This document shows, piece after piece, positions 1-10,286 of a DNA stretch of 64,000 bases (positions within the stretch are counted from its first letter, which is position 1; every line of letters starts with the position of its first letter). The notes below the pieces were generated by a model. It saw nothing but the letters and a program-made list of their open reading frames with translations, made no database searches and was not told the DNA's origin. Source of the stretch: Corynespora cassiicola (lineage: Eukaryota; Ascomycota; Dothideomycetes; Pleosporales; Corynesporascaceae); contig JAEUWY010000002.1 of NCBI GenBank assembly GCA_022059125.1, positions 1,736,001 to 1,800,000 on the forward strand, read 5' to 3'. Position numbers and translations under genes: made by a program.

Positions 1-39
1 ATTCCTCGGTGCTCCTCCGCTTGGTTTCCACTATGGGAC

Positions 40-1903
40 ATGGCAGAAACTGCAGAAACTGATCCCCGCAAACCACTACTTCCGGGGAATGTCGCGACAC
101 AGCCAGACGAGCCCCATCCTCCAATGAATACACGCGGCGGCCGTAGGTCGCTATGGCCCTTGATTGTACTGCTCATACTAGTGCATTTGTCTGCGAGTCT
201 CTACACTCTGCCGTTGAATCGGGTGATCGAGCTACGCTTGTGTCGTGAACATTACACCACTCATAAGCTTCCGAACGTGAATCCGGATGGCTCCATTCCG
301 GAGAAGCTCTGCAAGATAGACCCGGTCCAGAAACAGCTAGCATGGCTTCAGGGAATCATGGAGACAACCCTGGTGGTGTGTGGTATGTGATAGTACCAAC
401 CTACCTACTTAGGTGCAATTGTACTACCCGCCGCTAACGTCTTCACGTCAATAGACTTTGTTGTAACCATTCCATTCAGTTTCATTGCTGAGAAATATGG
501 TGTCCGAGCGGTCCTCTGGTTCAATATGGTCCCCAGGGTCTTCTTGAGCGTTTGGGCACTTCTAGTGGGCACGCGTTCCTTTATTGAAGCCAAGCAGTAG
601 TGGTGCTAATAGTTTTTCAGGAAACTATGCCAGCTTTCTGCCCACTAAGGCAATCATTGCTGGCCCATTCCTGGCGGTGCTTGGCGGTGAATGCGTTTTT
701 CAATCCACGATCTTCACGTTAACATCAGCCTTGGCGCAGGAATATGTGCAAAGGTGGGCGTTCTCGAGTCTTTATAGAGATAAGCATCACTGACCTTTGC
801 GTAGAGCCTCATACTTCTCATATATAAGTTCAACATCATATGTCGTCTCTTTTATCGGGCCTACTCTCGCTGCTACTACCATGAGCCACAACCTGTGGTC
901 GCCCTTCTGGATCAACATCACCCTGCTTCTGCTAGCAGTGCCCGTCATCCGGTTACTGCCCGAGGCAAAGAGGAAAACCCACCCACCTACTCTTGTCAGC
1001 CGCGAAAATGCCGATACCGAAGAGACTGGTCCATTGATAGAGGGAGAGCCCTCCAATTCGAGGGGGTACTCAAACGCGTTCGAATCGACAGGGCTTGTCG
1101 ACAGTATCTCGCAAACACTACGAAGGCTTATCGGTCTCATCAAAGGGCGTTATAACTTTCAGGTCTTATTGGTATCCTTTTTCCTTACCGCTCTCGCCAG
1201 CTCCGACACGAAGCTTCTCGTCCAGTATATCTCCAAGCGATACGACTGGACCTTCGCGCAGGTAAATAACATGTTCACTTTCCGTGGAGGATATGCAGCT
1301 CACTTACGATCAAAATTTAGGCGGGCTTCATGCTCTCAGCTAAGGCGTTGGTCAACTTTACACTACTGGCAATAATCGTACCACGACTGATCCGATCCTC
1401 CATGGCATCGAAACCAGTCCATGGATCCGAGATCCGACTCAACTATCTCGGCGCCATGGCCAGCATTATCATATCGATTGTCGGCGTTCTATGCGTCGCG
1501 CTGTCGTTCAAATTCTGGATGCTGCTATCAGGTGAGTGCAATGTTCACCACAAACAACCCTTTTGCTAACATAACCAGCGCTCATCATCTACGCTCTCGG
1601 CTCTGCGCTCCCCGTCTTCACAATGTCTCTGGTCAAATCCCCCCTCATCGCTCTGGGGGACTCTGACATCCAAGACTTTAGCATCGTCATGCTGACCAAG
1701 ACACTGGGCTCGCTGGTCGGAGCGCCTCTGATGATGGTGCTGTGGGTGCATGCCATCAAGATTGGTGGCGCCGGCTTAGGTCTCCCGTATTTTGTTTCTG
1801 CGGTAAGTATACCCGACCCTGTGGACACATTCATGTCGTTGACCTATATTTGCAGTGCATTTATACAGCCGCAGCCTTTGTGGTAGCGCGTCTTAGGATA
1901 TAG
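40..1903 (+). CDS. MFS transporter
   Basis: Exons by hand: 40-382, 455-568, 621-753, 805-1261, 1321-1531, 1579-1802, 1856-1903, giving 509 aa. The product is a polytopic membrane carrier of the major facilitator superfamily; its substrate is unknown. A short polar N-terminus is followed by a first helix near residues 39-59. A long first outer loop with two cysteines (RLCREHY, EKLCKI) follows, then VVTIPFSFIAEKYGVR, which matches the helix 2-3 signature, and AIIAGPFLAVLGGEC. A central acidic loop separates the halves. The loop arrangement resembles fungal relatives of proton-coupled folate-type carriers (inference). The frame stays open upstream to base 1, so an earlier start outside the window cannot be excluded. 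Intron 2 seems to use a GC donor at 569; the nearest GT choices disturb the frame or the conserved VG..LP segment. Confidence 0.85.
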
Positions 1904-2749
1904 AGTGATGGGATGGATTATCTGCTTAGAGCTAGATTAGACATAGACAGCAACGGAAAGGAGGCGAAATCATCGTTCAGCACTTAGATGCAATTATGGA
2001 AAGCTCCCAGAGACTTGACCCTGGACATAAAACACAGCTAGGGGCAATAAATGATTGTATTCTCCTTGTTCGATAGCCCCATTGCACATCACAAAAATCC
2101 GATCTCAATAATGAGCATCTGTTACAATGACACAACACAAGCGATAGGGACCAAATGAATCGTCTCTCCGTAATCGACGATCTACTCTGCCATTCTGTGG
2201 ACACTTGGCAGGCCTCCTATTAGCAATAGGAAGCACAGACAAAAGGCAGACTTTTTGATTCCGCGAAAAAAAGAAAAAGGCAAGGCAGACATAAAATTGC
2301 ATTCGTCACCGCCAATTGAAATACCGAGTACAGATTCGCCAATTTGGGTAAGGGGCTCTGAAAGGGGATGACAGCTGAAAGATCACCTCTTCATGAGTGT
2401 GTTTTCATGTTTTTCGGTTCGCAACCTCGACCACGCACATGGATCCCCGACAGCTCGTAGCCGACAATGAGGGCGGAGTGAGCCGGAGGTAGGAAAAGCA
2501 AACAAAGGGAGGCCTCCTCCACAGGTTGTGCCTTGTGAAATCGAACCAGTTGGGGTTGAACGTAGCCAGGACTAACATTCAAGCATCCCTCGCCGCATCA
2601 TCTTGTTTTGCAGGTCTAATTCGAAGTTTCGTAGGACCTGCTGATGATGATGATTTGCGAAGGTCACTTCTACCCAGCGAGATGGGATAGGTTGGGCAGA
2701 TTAGAGAATAGGTATGCCGCACTATGTGGCGGCGCGGCCTGCTCTTCCT
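1904..2749. other. Convergent intergenic region
   Basis: This 846-base spacer lies between the stop of the MFS gene on the plus strand and the stop of the PIN-domain gene on the minus strand, so it should contain both 3' UTRs. Only short frames without recognisable content are present. I see no RNA gene or repeat. Confidence 0.6.
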
Positions 2750-4194
2750 TTAGTTGGGCTCCCACAGCTTCCTCCTTGCACCACGCATAGGACTTGGGCG
2801 AGGAGCTGGCCGAGCGAATGAGTCGGGATCGATAGGTTGATCTGGATCGTGACGCGCAGCAGGTGGGTTTCTGAATGGTGCCGCTGGTGGCACATATGCT
2901 CCGCGAGGAACAAATCCTCCGCGACCTCCACGAGATGGTGTGCCACGACCGCGCGGTCCAGTTGGAGCTCCGCGTCCACCTCGAGGCGATTGCGTCTGGG
3001 TGGTACGGCCAAAGTCGTTAGGGTCCAAAACGCGTTGTCCGTTTGTTGCCTGTGCCTGAGGGCCACGCGGGGCACGGTTTAGCAATACCACATCCTCGTC
3101 AGATTCGACTTCAGTCTTGCTGCGGCTAGAATGACTGGACTTGGGGCGCTCCGCGGGCTTCTGCTCATTGCTAGGCTTTGCTTTTGCAGCGTACGCCTCG
3201 GATTCGATCTTGTACATGGTGAGATGGTTCTTGTATTCGCGGTCCTCACGAGCGACAGCATCGCGGAGCTGCTCCAAGCGCTTTGCGCGAATGCCAAATT
3301 TCTGGGCTATGCTTTGCTTTGCGGGATCGTTGGTCAGAAGAATAAAAGACGCCAGTGCCGCGTCAGGGTTAGCTTCCCTGTGGATTCTCCATAGAATATG
3401 GTTGAAAAGTGGCTGAAGATAGGTGGGCACTACACTTCTGGAAGATTTGTCCGCTCGTGATGCCTCAGCGCTGTTCCGAGCATGGCGATCGGGCGATTCG
3501 AGAAGAGCAGCTGCTTTTGCGTTCTCCGGGATGACTTTGTCGAACTTGGAGTGTCCCACTGAAAAGGCCGATTCGGGTGACTGTGGCGTCTTGGGTGGGT
3601 CTTCATGACTGTGGGCGGAGCTGATCGAGGTGCCGTCGGATACATCAAGGGCGTTGAAAGAGCTCTCCAAATCCTCATGGTATTCGTCCTCGTCAGATTC
3701 GGAGTCTTCCATGGAGAGGAGGGTCTCCGGCAGCTTGAACTTCTCCGCCTCCTCCCAGGTGGGGAACACATCGTCGGTCCCCTCGAGCTGGACGCGTCCC
3801 GAGTCCAGGATGTCAGGTATGGATGTGATGTCGTCGAGCCACTTGATAGCCTCACGGGCATCGGCATTGATGCGCTCGTTACCTTTCTTAAGGCGCTCGA
3901 GCTGGGCGAGGGCTGGGAAGCAATTTAACTCGGGCCAGCATGTGAGGCGGAGGGGCACCTACTGTGGAGCGGGACGAAGAGGCGGACGGCTTCGTTGGTG
4001 ATCCACTTGCGGATACCGTCGCGCGTGCTCTTCTTGACGCCGGCGATTAGAGCCGTGTCGTCGACGATGCAGTTGAAGACTTTGCGCGTGGGCTGCTCGG
4101 GCGGCGCAGACGGGGCGGGTTGTGCGGACTGCGCAGGCGCTCGCAGGCGGGCGCCGTCGGCCTTGGGCCGGAGAGGCAGCGCGTTTCGGCGCAT
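2750..4194 (-). CDS. PIN-domain protein, Nmd4-like
   Basis: Complement of 3963-4194 joined to 2750-3912 (50 nt intron), 464 aa. The N-terminal third shows a PIN nuclease-like fold: FNCIVDDTALIAG (strand 1 with the first acidic position), then RLFVPLHTLAQLERLKKG formed exactly across the intron, then REAIKWLDDIT. This layout is that of PIN proteins linked to RNA decay such as Nmd4, Swt1 and Smg6. Which one it is cannot be settled by eye, and nuclease activity is uncertain because I do not see all four acidic residues clearly. An acidic spacer (SDEDEYHED) follows, then a helical part near residues 230-310, and an RGG-rich C-terminal tail (GGRGAPTGPRGRG, SRGGRGG) that suggests RNA binding. The start MRRNALPLRP is the first ATG of the exon. 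The next minus-strand gene upstream is TRAX, another RNA-processing factor. Confidence 0.75.
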
Positions 4195-4737
4195 CGCGGG
4201 CAGTTATAGTGTTGGAGTGAAATCGAGGGAGCGAGGGAGGGGGCGCTTTCGGTCGATAGGTTGGGCTAATAGTGGCTACACGGTGACGGCGGTGACGGGT
4301 TCAGCAGCGGGTTTGTTGGGCGCCAGAACAAGCATCTGTCTACGTCGCCGTGCTCAGGGCGCGGGCATTGCGCGCGTGCGAGACTGTCGCAGAGGGAGAG
4401 CGAGAGTTGTGGTCGAGGGCATGGCGCGTCTGGCGCGAGGCATGTTCCGGGGCGGATGAAAGGCGAGGGAGCCGCTGGTGGGAGGTAAAGACGCTCCCCG
4501 TCATGTCTCCGCGATGTGCGCCATCCCGCTGTGTGGGCTGCCTGTGGCGGTGCCGCAGCTTCGTGGCGGTGCAGACCCTTCAACCAACATCCACGGCCCC
4601 GGCCGGCCTAGTCACTTGGCACACCCATGGGCGGGACCTTCACTTTTGGACTTCACGTGGCTCGCTGTGCGCCACTGTGCATTGAGACCTTGCCGCTGCT
4701 GGGAGCTGCTGGTAGGCTGCCTAGATAGTACTCCTGC
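4195..4737. other. Intergenic region between two minus-strand genes
   Basis: This 543-base, GC-rich stretch must hold the promoter of the PIN-domain gene and the 3' UTR of the TRAX gene. Open frames here are shadows without family features. Confidence 0.5.
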
Positions 4738-5722
4738 TCAGAAGCCCTCTACCGCCTCGCCCCGCCTGCCTTCCTCCGGCATCCAGCCCTTGGGCCGCTC
4801 CGATCCACGCACCGTCAGACTGTACAGCGCGTTTTCCACCTTGTTGACGCACTCGCGCATCACCGTCATCTTCTTCTCCACGTCGTCGGTGAATTTGGCG
4901 CCGTGTGGGGGCTCAAACATCTCGAGCTGGAGACGCAGCTCGCGTAGGTCGGACAAGACGTTCCGAGGCTCCTGTGTCTCTGGTGCTTTCTCATCAATGT
5001 CCATTTTGTCGCCCTCTTGCCCATTCTCCCCCTCTTGTTTGGACTTTAACTCCTTCTTCACCCTGCCGGCGGGGAGTTTGCCATTCGTGGCCATGGACGT
5101 GATAGAGAATCTCATCAGCTCACCAACCATGTCGAAGATACCAAGAATGTAGTCCTCGGGAGTGAGAAGCACAGCGCCGGCTTCACCGCTCATTGTAGCG
5201 ACACGGGACTTTGCCTCGTCGTAGGGAATTAGCGTCTGCGTCTCCAGGTAATGCTGGAAGCTCAGCGCCTCCATGAACTCTTGGTTGCCTCCCGTGATCT
5301 GTCGCTCGTATCGGAACGCATTAAGTCCCTGAACATCGCCGGAGATTGACTTGTACTGTTTCTCAATCGTCTCCCAGTACTGCGCATTGTTCTTGACGAC
5401 AAATTGAGGTACCGACTGGCCAACCTGGCGGACCCTACAACTTTCAATAAATGGTTGGCAGTAAAAATGAATATCCTGACCTCTGCAACGTGAAGATTCT
5501 AATAAGACAGTCAGTATGGCAAGAACAGAGTATTCAGAAGCATCCGTACATCTTCTTGCTCGACGCAGTGATGTCCCGGGACGCCTTGATGATCCTCTCT
5601 CGCCGGTCGTGGTGCTCATCTAGTTCCTTCCGGAACCCCTCGAACATGGCCACATAGGGCGACAAAGGTTGCTCGGGCTTTCCTTCTCCCATGGCGGCGT
5701 CTCTGGAGCGTTTGAGTCCCAT
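4738..5722 (-). CDS. TSNAX: Translin-associated factor X (TRAX)
   Basis: Complement of 5550-5722, 5481-5498 and 4738-5434, 295 aa. It is a member of the translin family. TRAX pairs with translin to form the C3PO ribonuclease, which acts in small-RNA and tRNA-fragment processing. Visible family features are YVAMFEGFRKELDEHHDRRERIIKASRDIT at the N-terminus (cited here as two parts: FRKELDEHHDRRERI and KASRDIT), QEFMEALSFQHYLET, and LTPEDYILGIFDMVGELMR, which carries the acidic residues of the TRAX active site region. An acidic, Lys-rich insert (residues about 190-225, with DKMDID) lies before the last helices. The middle exon is only 18 nt and encodes IFTLQ with its split codons; without it the family helix is interrupted. 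The start at 5722 gives MGLKRSRDA, a basic leader. Translin itself is not in this window. Confidence 0.9.
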
Positions 5723-5911
5723 GGATTCGTCGGCTGCGGGGATATATAGATGTCGACGTCAGGTCTTGTAGCAAACTGAGATTGGCTAGCGCGAAAACAC
5801 GTGAGCGTATGTGTCTGGATCCAGACTAGCGCTCTCTCGGCTACTCATTGCCCCTGGCCTGTAATTCGACATGCACCACGTCGCATCACTTAACCGTCTG
5901 TTCAGCATCGG

Positions 5912-7322
5912 ATGCCGTTCAAGATGGCATTTTCTTCCTTCTTTGAAAGCACACGTGCTGTCTTCTCGGCCGCATTCCTGCTCAGGGCTGTGTTCCTGAC
6001 GTATGGTCTCTTCCAGGATGCATTCTCACCTATGAAGTACACCGACATTGATTACTTCGTCTTTACTGATGCTGCGCGATTCATATCTCAGGGCCGTTCC
6101 CCATACGCCCGGGATACTTATCGATATACTCCACTCCTGGCGTGGCTTATTTACCCCACTACTTGGCCAGGCTTTTGGTTCTCTTTTGGTAAAGTCCTCT
6201 TTGCGATTGGAGATATCATTGCGGGATGGATGATGTATCGCATCCTTCGGTCACACCAAGGAATGCCTCAGAAACAGGCATTGCAATTTGCGAGTATCTG
6301 GTTATTGAATCCCATGGTCGCTACCATTAGTACCCGGGGAAGCTCAGAAGGCCTTCTGGGCGTGTTTGTCACTGCATTGCTTTGGGCTACACTGGAACGG
6401 CGGATTCCTCTCGCCGGATTCCTCTTGGGTTTCGCAGTCCACTTCAAGATATATCCCTTCATATATGCCGCATCCATCATGTGGTGGCTCGATGAAAAGA
6501 ACCTGGGCCGGAATGAACCCCGCAAACCTGCATTATCGCCCTCCATCTCAACCCAAATTTTGCAATTTGCCAATCGTCAGAGGATATTTCTGGCATTGTA
6601 TAGCTTGGCCACGTTCGTTGCATTGAACGTGGGAATGTATCTGGCGTTAGTTAATTGCCCGAATCGCTGGTCTCTTGTTAATTGTTCGCAGATACGGCTG
6701 GCCGTTTTTAGAACACAGTTACTTCTACCACCTTATTCGCATTGATCATCGACACAACTTCTCTCCTTACAACACGCTACTTCACCTCAATTCATCCCCC
6801 AAACTGAACATGGAATCCGCACCTCCTTCCTTGGGGTTAGAACGCGTAGCTTTTCTCCCTCAACTCCTCTTGAGCGCCATCATGATTCCACTGGCACTAG
6901 CCAAGAAGGACTTGCCATCTACAATGCTGGCCCAAACTTTTGCTTTTGTTACATTCAACAAAGTTTGCACAAGTCAGGTCAGTTCTTGAATCCGGGAGTC
7001 TCGGTGTATTGAGTTAATCCCGATACAGTATTTCTTGTGGTACATGATGTTCCTCCCATACTATCTTCCGGGATCCACATTACTGGAGTCGAAATCTATT
7101 GGTATCACGGCATTGATTTTCTGGGTCGCTGGCCAGGTGTGGTGGCTCCAGCAAGGCTTCCAACTCGAATTCAACGGTCTGTCCACCTTCGTACCTGGAC
7201 TTTGGCTCTCGGGTGTGTTTTTCTTCCTTGTCAACTCTGTAATCTTGGGGATCGTCATACGAGATGTTCGGGAGAAGACACCGTATGTATTAAAAGCAAA
7301 GGCCACGAAAAAGAAGGCCTGA
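5912..7322 (+). CDS. GPI14: GPI mannosyltransferase 1 catalytic subunit (PIG-M/Gpi14)
   Basis: Exons 5912-6645, 6692-6977 and 7029-7322, 437 aa. It adds the first alpha-1,4-mannose to the GPI anchor precursor on the ER lumenal side, using dolichol-phosphate-mannose. It is a multi-span membrane protein. The first lumenal loop carries the family acidic motif in [16 protein letters not shown] (DxD) followed by [18 protein letters not shown]. Other PIG-M hallmarks are [28 protein letters not shown], and after intron 1 [16 protein letters not shown] with [10 protein letters not shown]. The C-terminal helices end in a basic, Lys-rich tail (KATKKKA) that could act as an ER-retention signal. A second Met lies four codons downstream of the chosen start. 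Family length (about 400-430 aa) agrees. Confidence 0.93.
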
Positions 7323-7963
7323 AGCGTGATTTTGGATGGCATTCCATGTGGACCCGAGCGTCGGTCAACGCAGAACATAATCATTCCATGGCTAGGTCGA
7401 GCAATATCCAAACATCTTACGAGATAGAACCCTCTCCGTTCCTGTGAATGCTTTCATCAACTTTGAACCATTAAATTACCTGTATCTGGAGAGGCGATGG
7501 GGCTTTTTCAGTAGTATGGGGCTACGATGCGTGTAGCTCACAAGTTATCCTAAGCATCAACATATTGCCCATTATTCAACATCATAAAACATTGGCAAGT
7601 GTCATTAAGATCCATCGAGTTCCATTGATGAAAGGGCAGATTTCTAAAACTGTCATCTTTCCGCACCCGTTCACCTAGTAATGACGATATCCTGTTGTGT
7701 TTGGACCCCTGACATCATACGGCCGGTATACCCGGGATATTAATTAAGGCCAAACTACCGCATAACGATGGTCATAAGTGCAGGTATGTCCCTTTAGCCC
7801 GTTAGTACCGGCACATAACTTTATCCATAACACCAGGATATTTGAGAGTTGGCCTGTAACTTGCCGTGTATAGTCCACTTCATAGTACCTAGGCCTTCTC
7901 AAGTACGAAGTCAGCGCACTCGTTCAGTTTTTTCCGTTACAATTTTATGCTTTGCCAGGCACC
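7323..7963. other. Intergenic region, GPI14 to GDSL gene
   Basis: This 641-base spacer holds the 3' UTR of GPI14 and the promoter of the downstream secreted hydrolase. No gene, repeat or RNA is recognised. Confidence 0.5.
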
Positions 7964-9446
7964 ATGCTGTGCAGAGCTTCTCTCGTCCCACATGCGCTCG
8001 CGGCTCTCTTAATATTTTCATCAACCACAAATGGTCGCACAATTGACAAACGTCAAGATGGCCACCACTGGATCAACACGTGGACCAGTATGCCACAGCT
8101 CGTCGAACCCAACAATATGCCTCCCTCTCAATTTGTGCGTACCTCTTCTTCTCATCATTACTCAAGATAGCTCCTAATTACCCTCCCAGACTTCAGGCGC
8201 AGTCCTCCGAGATGCCACACTTCGCCAAACCCTCCATCTCTCCGTCGGCACCCCCAAAATAAAAATCGCCATCTCCAACACCTTTGGCGGTTCCGACCTC
8301 CCCATAACTGCCGGGAGCGTCGCGCTTCCCGTTGGCGGTGCTGCCGGCGTGAGCGGAATCCAAGCATCCCCCCTCGCAGCCATCACTGTGGGTGGAAAGA
8401 CCAGTTTCACGGTACCCAAGGGCCAGGTAGTGGTGAGTGATGAGATTGTGTTCGAGGTGAAGCCACAGAGTATGATTACCGTGAGTTTGTACAGTCAGGC
8501 CGGACAGAGTGGGAGTGCAATTACTGGGCATCCGGGAAGTAGGACGACGAGTTGGTTTGTGCAGGGGAATAGGGTGAATGCTACGACGATTAGCGGGACG
8601 CAATCTGTGCACTGGTATGGAACCCTTCTGTCTTGTGTCTTGAGAGTATCGATTAAGTATATAGCTAACATCTCCTGAACGACCAGGTACTTCATCAGCG
8701 CCATACAAGCCTACGTCCCCACAGATACTCACTCCCTCGTCATCCTAGGCGACAGCCTAACCGACGGCCGCGGCAGCGACGACAACAAAAACAACCGGTA
8801 AAACCCCCTTACCCCCTCCCCTATTCCTTCCTCTCCCTCCCCATACTAACCCCCCCACCTTTACAGCTGGCCCGACCTCCTCCTCTCCCGCCTCCACTCC
8901 TCCCCCAACCCCAACCACACAAAAATCGCAATCTGCAACCAAGCCGCCGGCGGCAACCGCGTCCTAAAAGACGGCCTCGGCCCCTCCCTCCTGTCTCGCT
9001 ACTCGCGCGACGCCCTCACCCAGCCCGGCACAAAGTGGCTCCTCATCTTCGAAGGCGTAAACGACATTGGCAACGAGCCCACCTCCCCCGCCGCCCAGAC
9101 GGCCGTCGGCTCCGCCCTCATGTCCGCATTCGAGAAGATCGCCGGGGATGCGAGGGCGGCGGGGGTCGTGGCGGTGGGGACGACGATTGCACCGTTTGGG
9201 GCGCCGAGTGCGGCGCTGCAGGGGTATAGTGATCCGGAGAGGGAGAGGACGAGGAGGAGGGTGAATGAGTGGATTTTGGGGAGTGGGGTTTTCGATCACG
9301 TGGTCGATTTTGGGGGTGTTTTGGAGAGTAAGAGTACGCCGGGGCAGCTGGACCAGAGGTTTAATGGGGGGGATTATCTGCATCCGAACGGAGTGGGGTA
9401 TAAGGCGCTTGCGGATGCGTTTCCGTTGGACATATTCGACTCTTGA
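7964..9446 (+). CDS. Secreted GDSL/SGNH hydrolase
   Basis: Exons 7964-8134, 8190-8614, 8687-8797 and 8867-9446, 428 aa. The protein starts with a signal peptide (MLCRASLVPHALAALLIF) followed by a Kex2-type site in TIDKRQ, so a short propeptide is probably removed in the Golgi. An N-terminal beta-rich domain (about residues 40-205) precedes the SGNH domain. Block I is VILGDSLTDGRG near residue 220 (nucleophile Ser), block II includes CNQAAGGNR, block III is FEGVNDIGNE, and block V is DYLHPNGVGY with the Asp-x-x-His pair. This is an extracellular esterase, possibly active on acylated plant polysaccharides or lipids; the substrate is not decidable from sequence. The start at 7964 is the first ATG in frame. 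The third intron is strongly pyrimidine-rich. Confidence 0.9.
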
Positions 9447-10286
9447 AAGAGCATGGTTGTCCACTAATCAAATCGGTAACCATTGAAAAGACATCCACTT
9501 GTCGAGTTTGCTACATCCTACGCGAGAAAAATGTATGTAAGACCATCGTGTTAGTATCAACCATAGTTCCCGCAGCATGAAGTCACAAATTTGCTCACGG
9601 AAGGCTAATAGTCACCGAATGCCCCAGTATTTCAAATCAGAGAATCTCTTGGTATCTCGGGGTAATGTACACTCATGGTCATAAAAAGCCAAAGCCATCT
9701 GATAGGACCGGCACCATTATATGTCCTGAACGCCAGCTTTAGCAAATGCTCAGTGTCGTGAAGATAGCCGAAGCAAATGTAAGTGCCCCGCCCGTCATGA
9801 TGAATTCATAGCCGGACAGCGCCAGAGATGTCCAGGATGTCGAAGAAGAAAACAAACCGCAACCCCCGCAAATGCCCTTTTTCCCAGTGAAACGCCTTGT
9901 CGTTAAATTATGCAAAAGCGCATAATGCAGAAAGAAATTGAAAAAATGGTATTGGTATCCCGCTTCCCGCACTGCCTTGCGCCGTCGAACACCGAACCAT
10001 GCTGATAAGGAGATATTGGAATATGTGTGAATATGCAGGATATCGAAAACCTCAGCTTTTGGGAAGGCTCAAAATAGGGAGATCCCAAAGATAAGGCAGA
10101 TAGATGCAGTGGCCGATGTAATGGTCAAGAAATGATGAACGCTGAATGCCAGAAATGCTGAATCTACAAAGAAACACACATCAGTACTGACTACAGGTCA
10201 TCAATGACGCGGCCCAGTATGCATCTTCGGTGCCTTGCGGCGAAATCTGGCCTACATGGTTAATACAAAGTCGCGGCTTGGGGTCA
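9447..10286. other. Convergent intergenic region
   Basis: These 840 bases separate the 3' ends of the GDSL gene and CDH1. Two short minus-strand frames around 9739-10088 have no family features and no splice arrangement that I trust. I see nothing else. Confidence 0.5.

Noticed and set aside
9739..10088. Short minus-strand frames with hydrophobic segments
   Set aside because: They lie between two convergent 3' ends; frames overlap, no exon join gives a longer protein.
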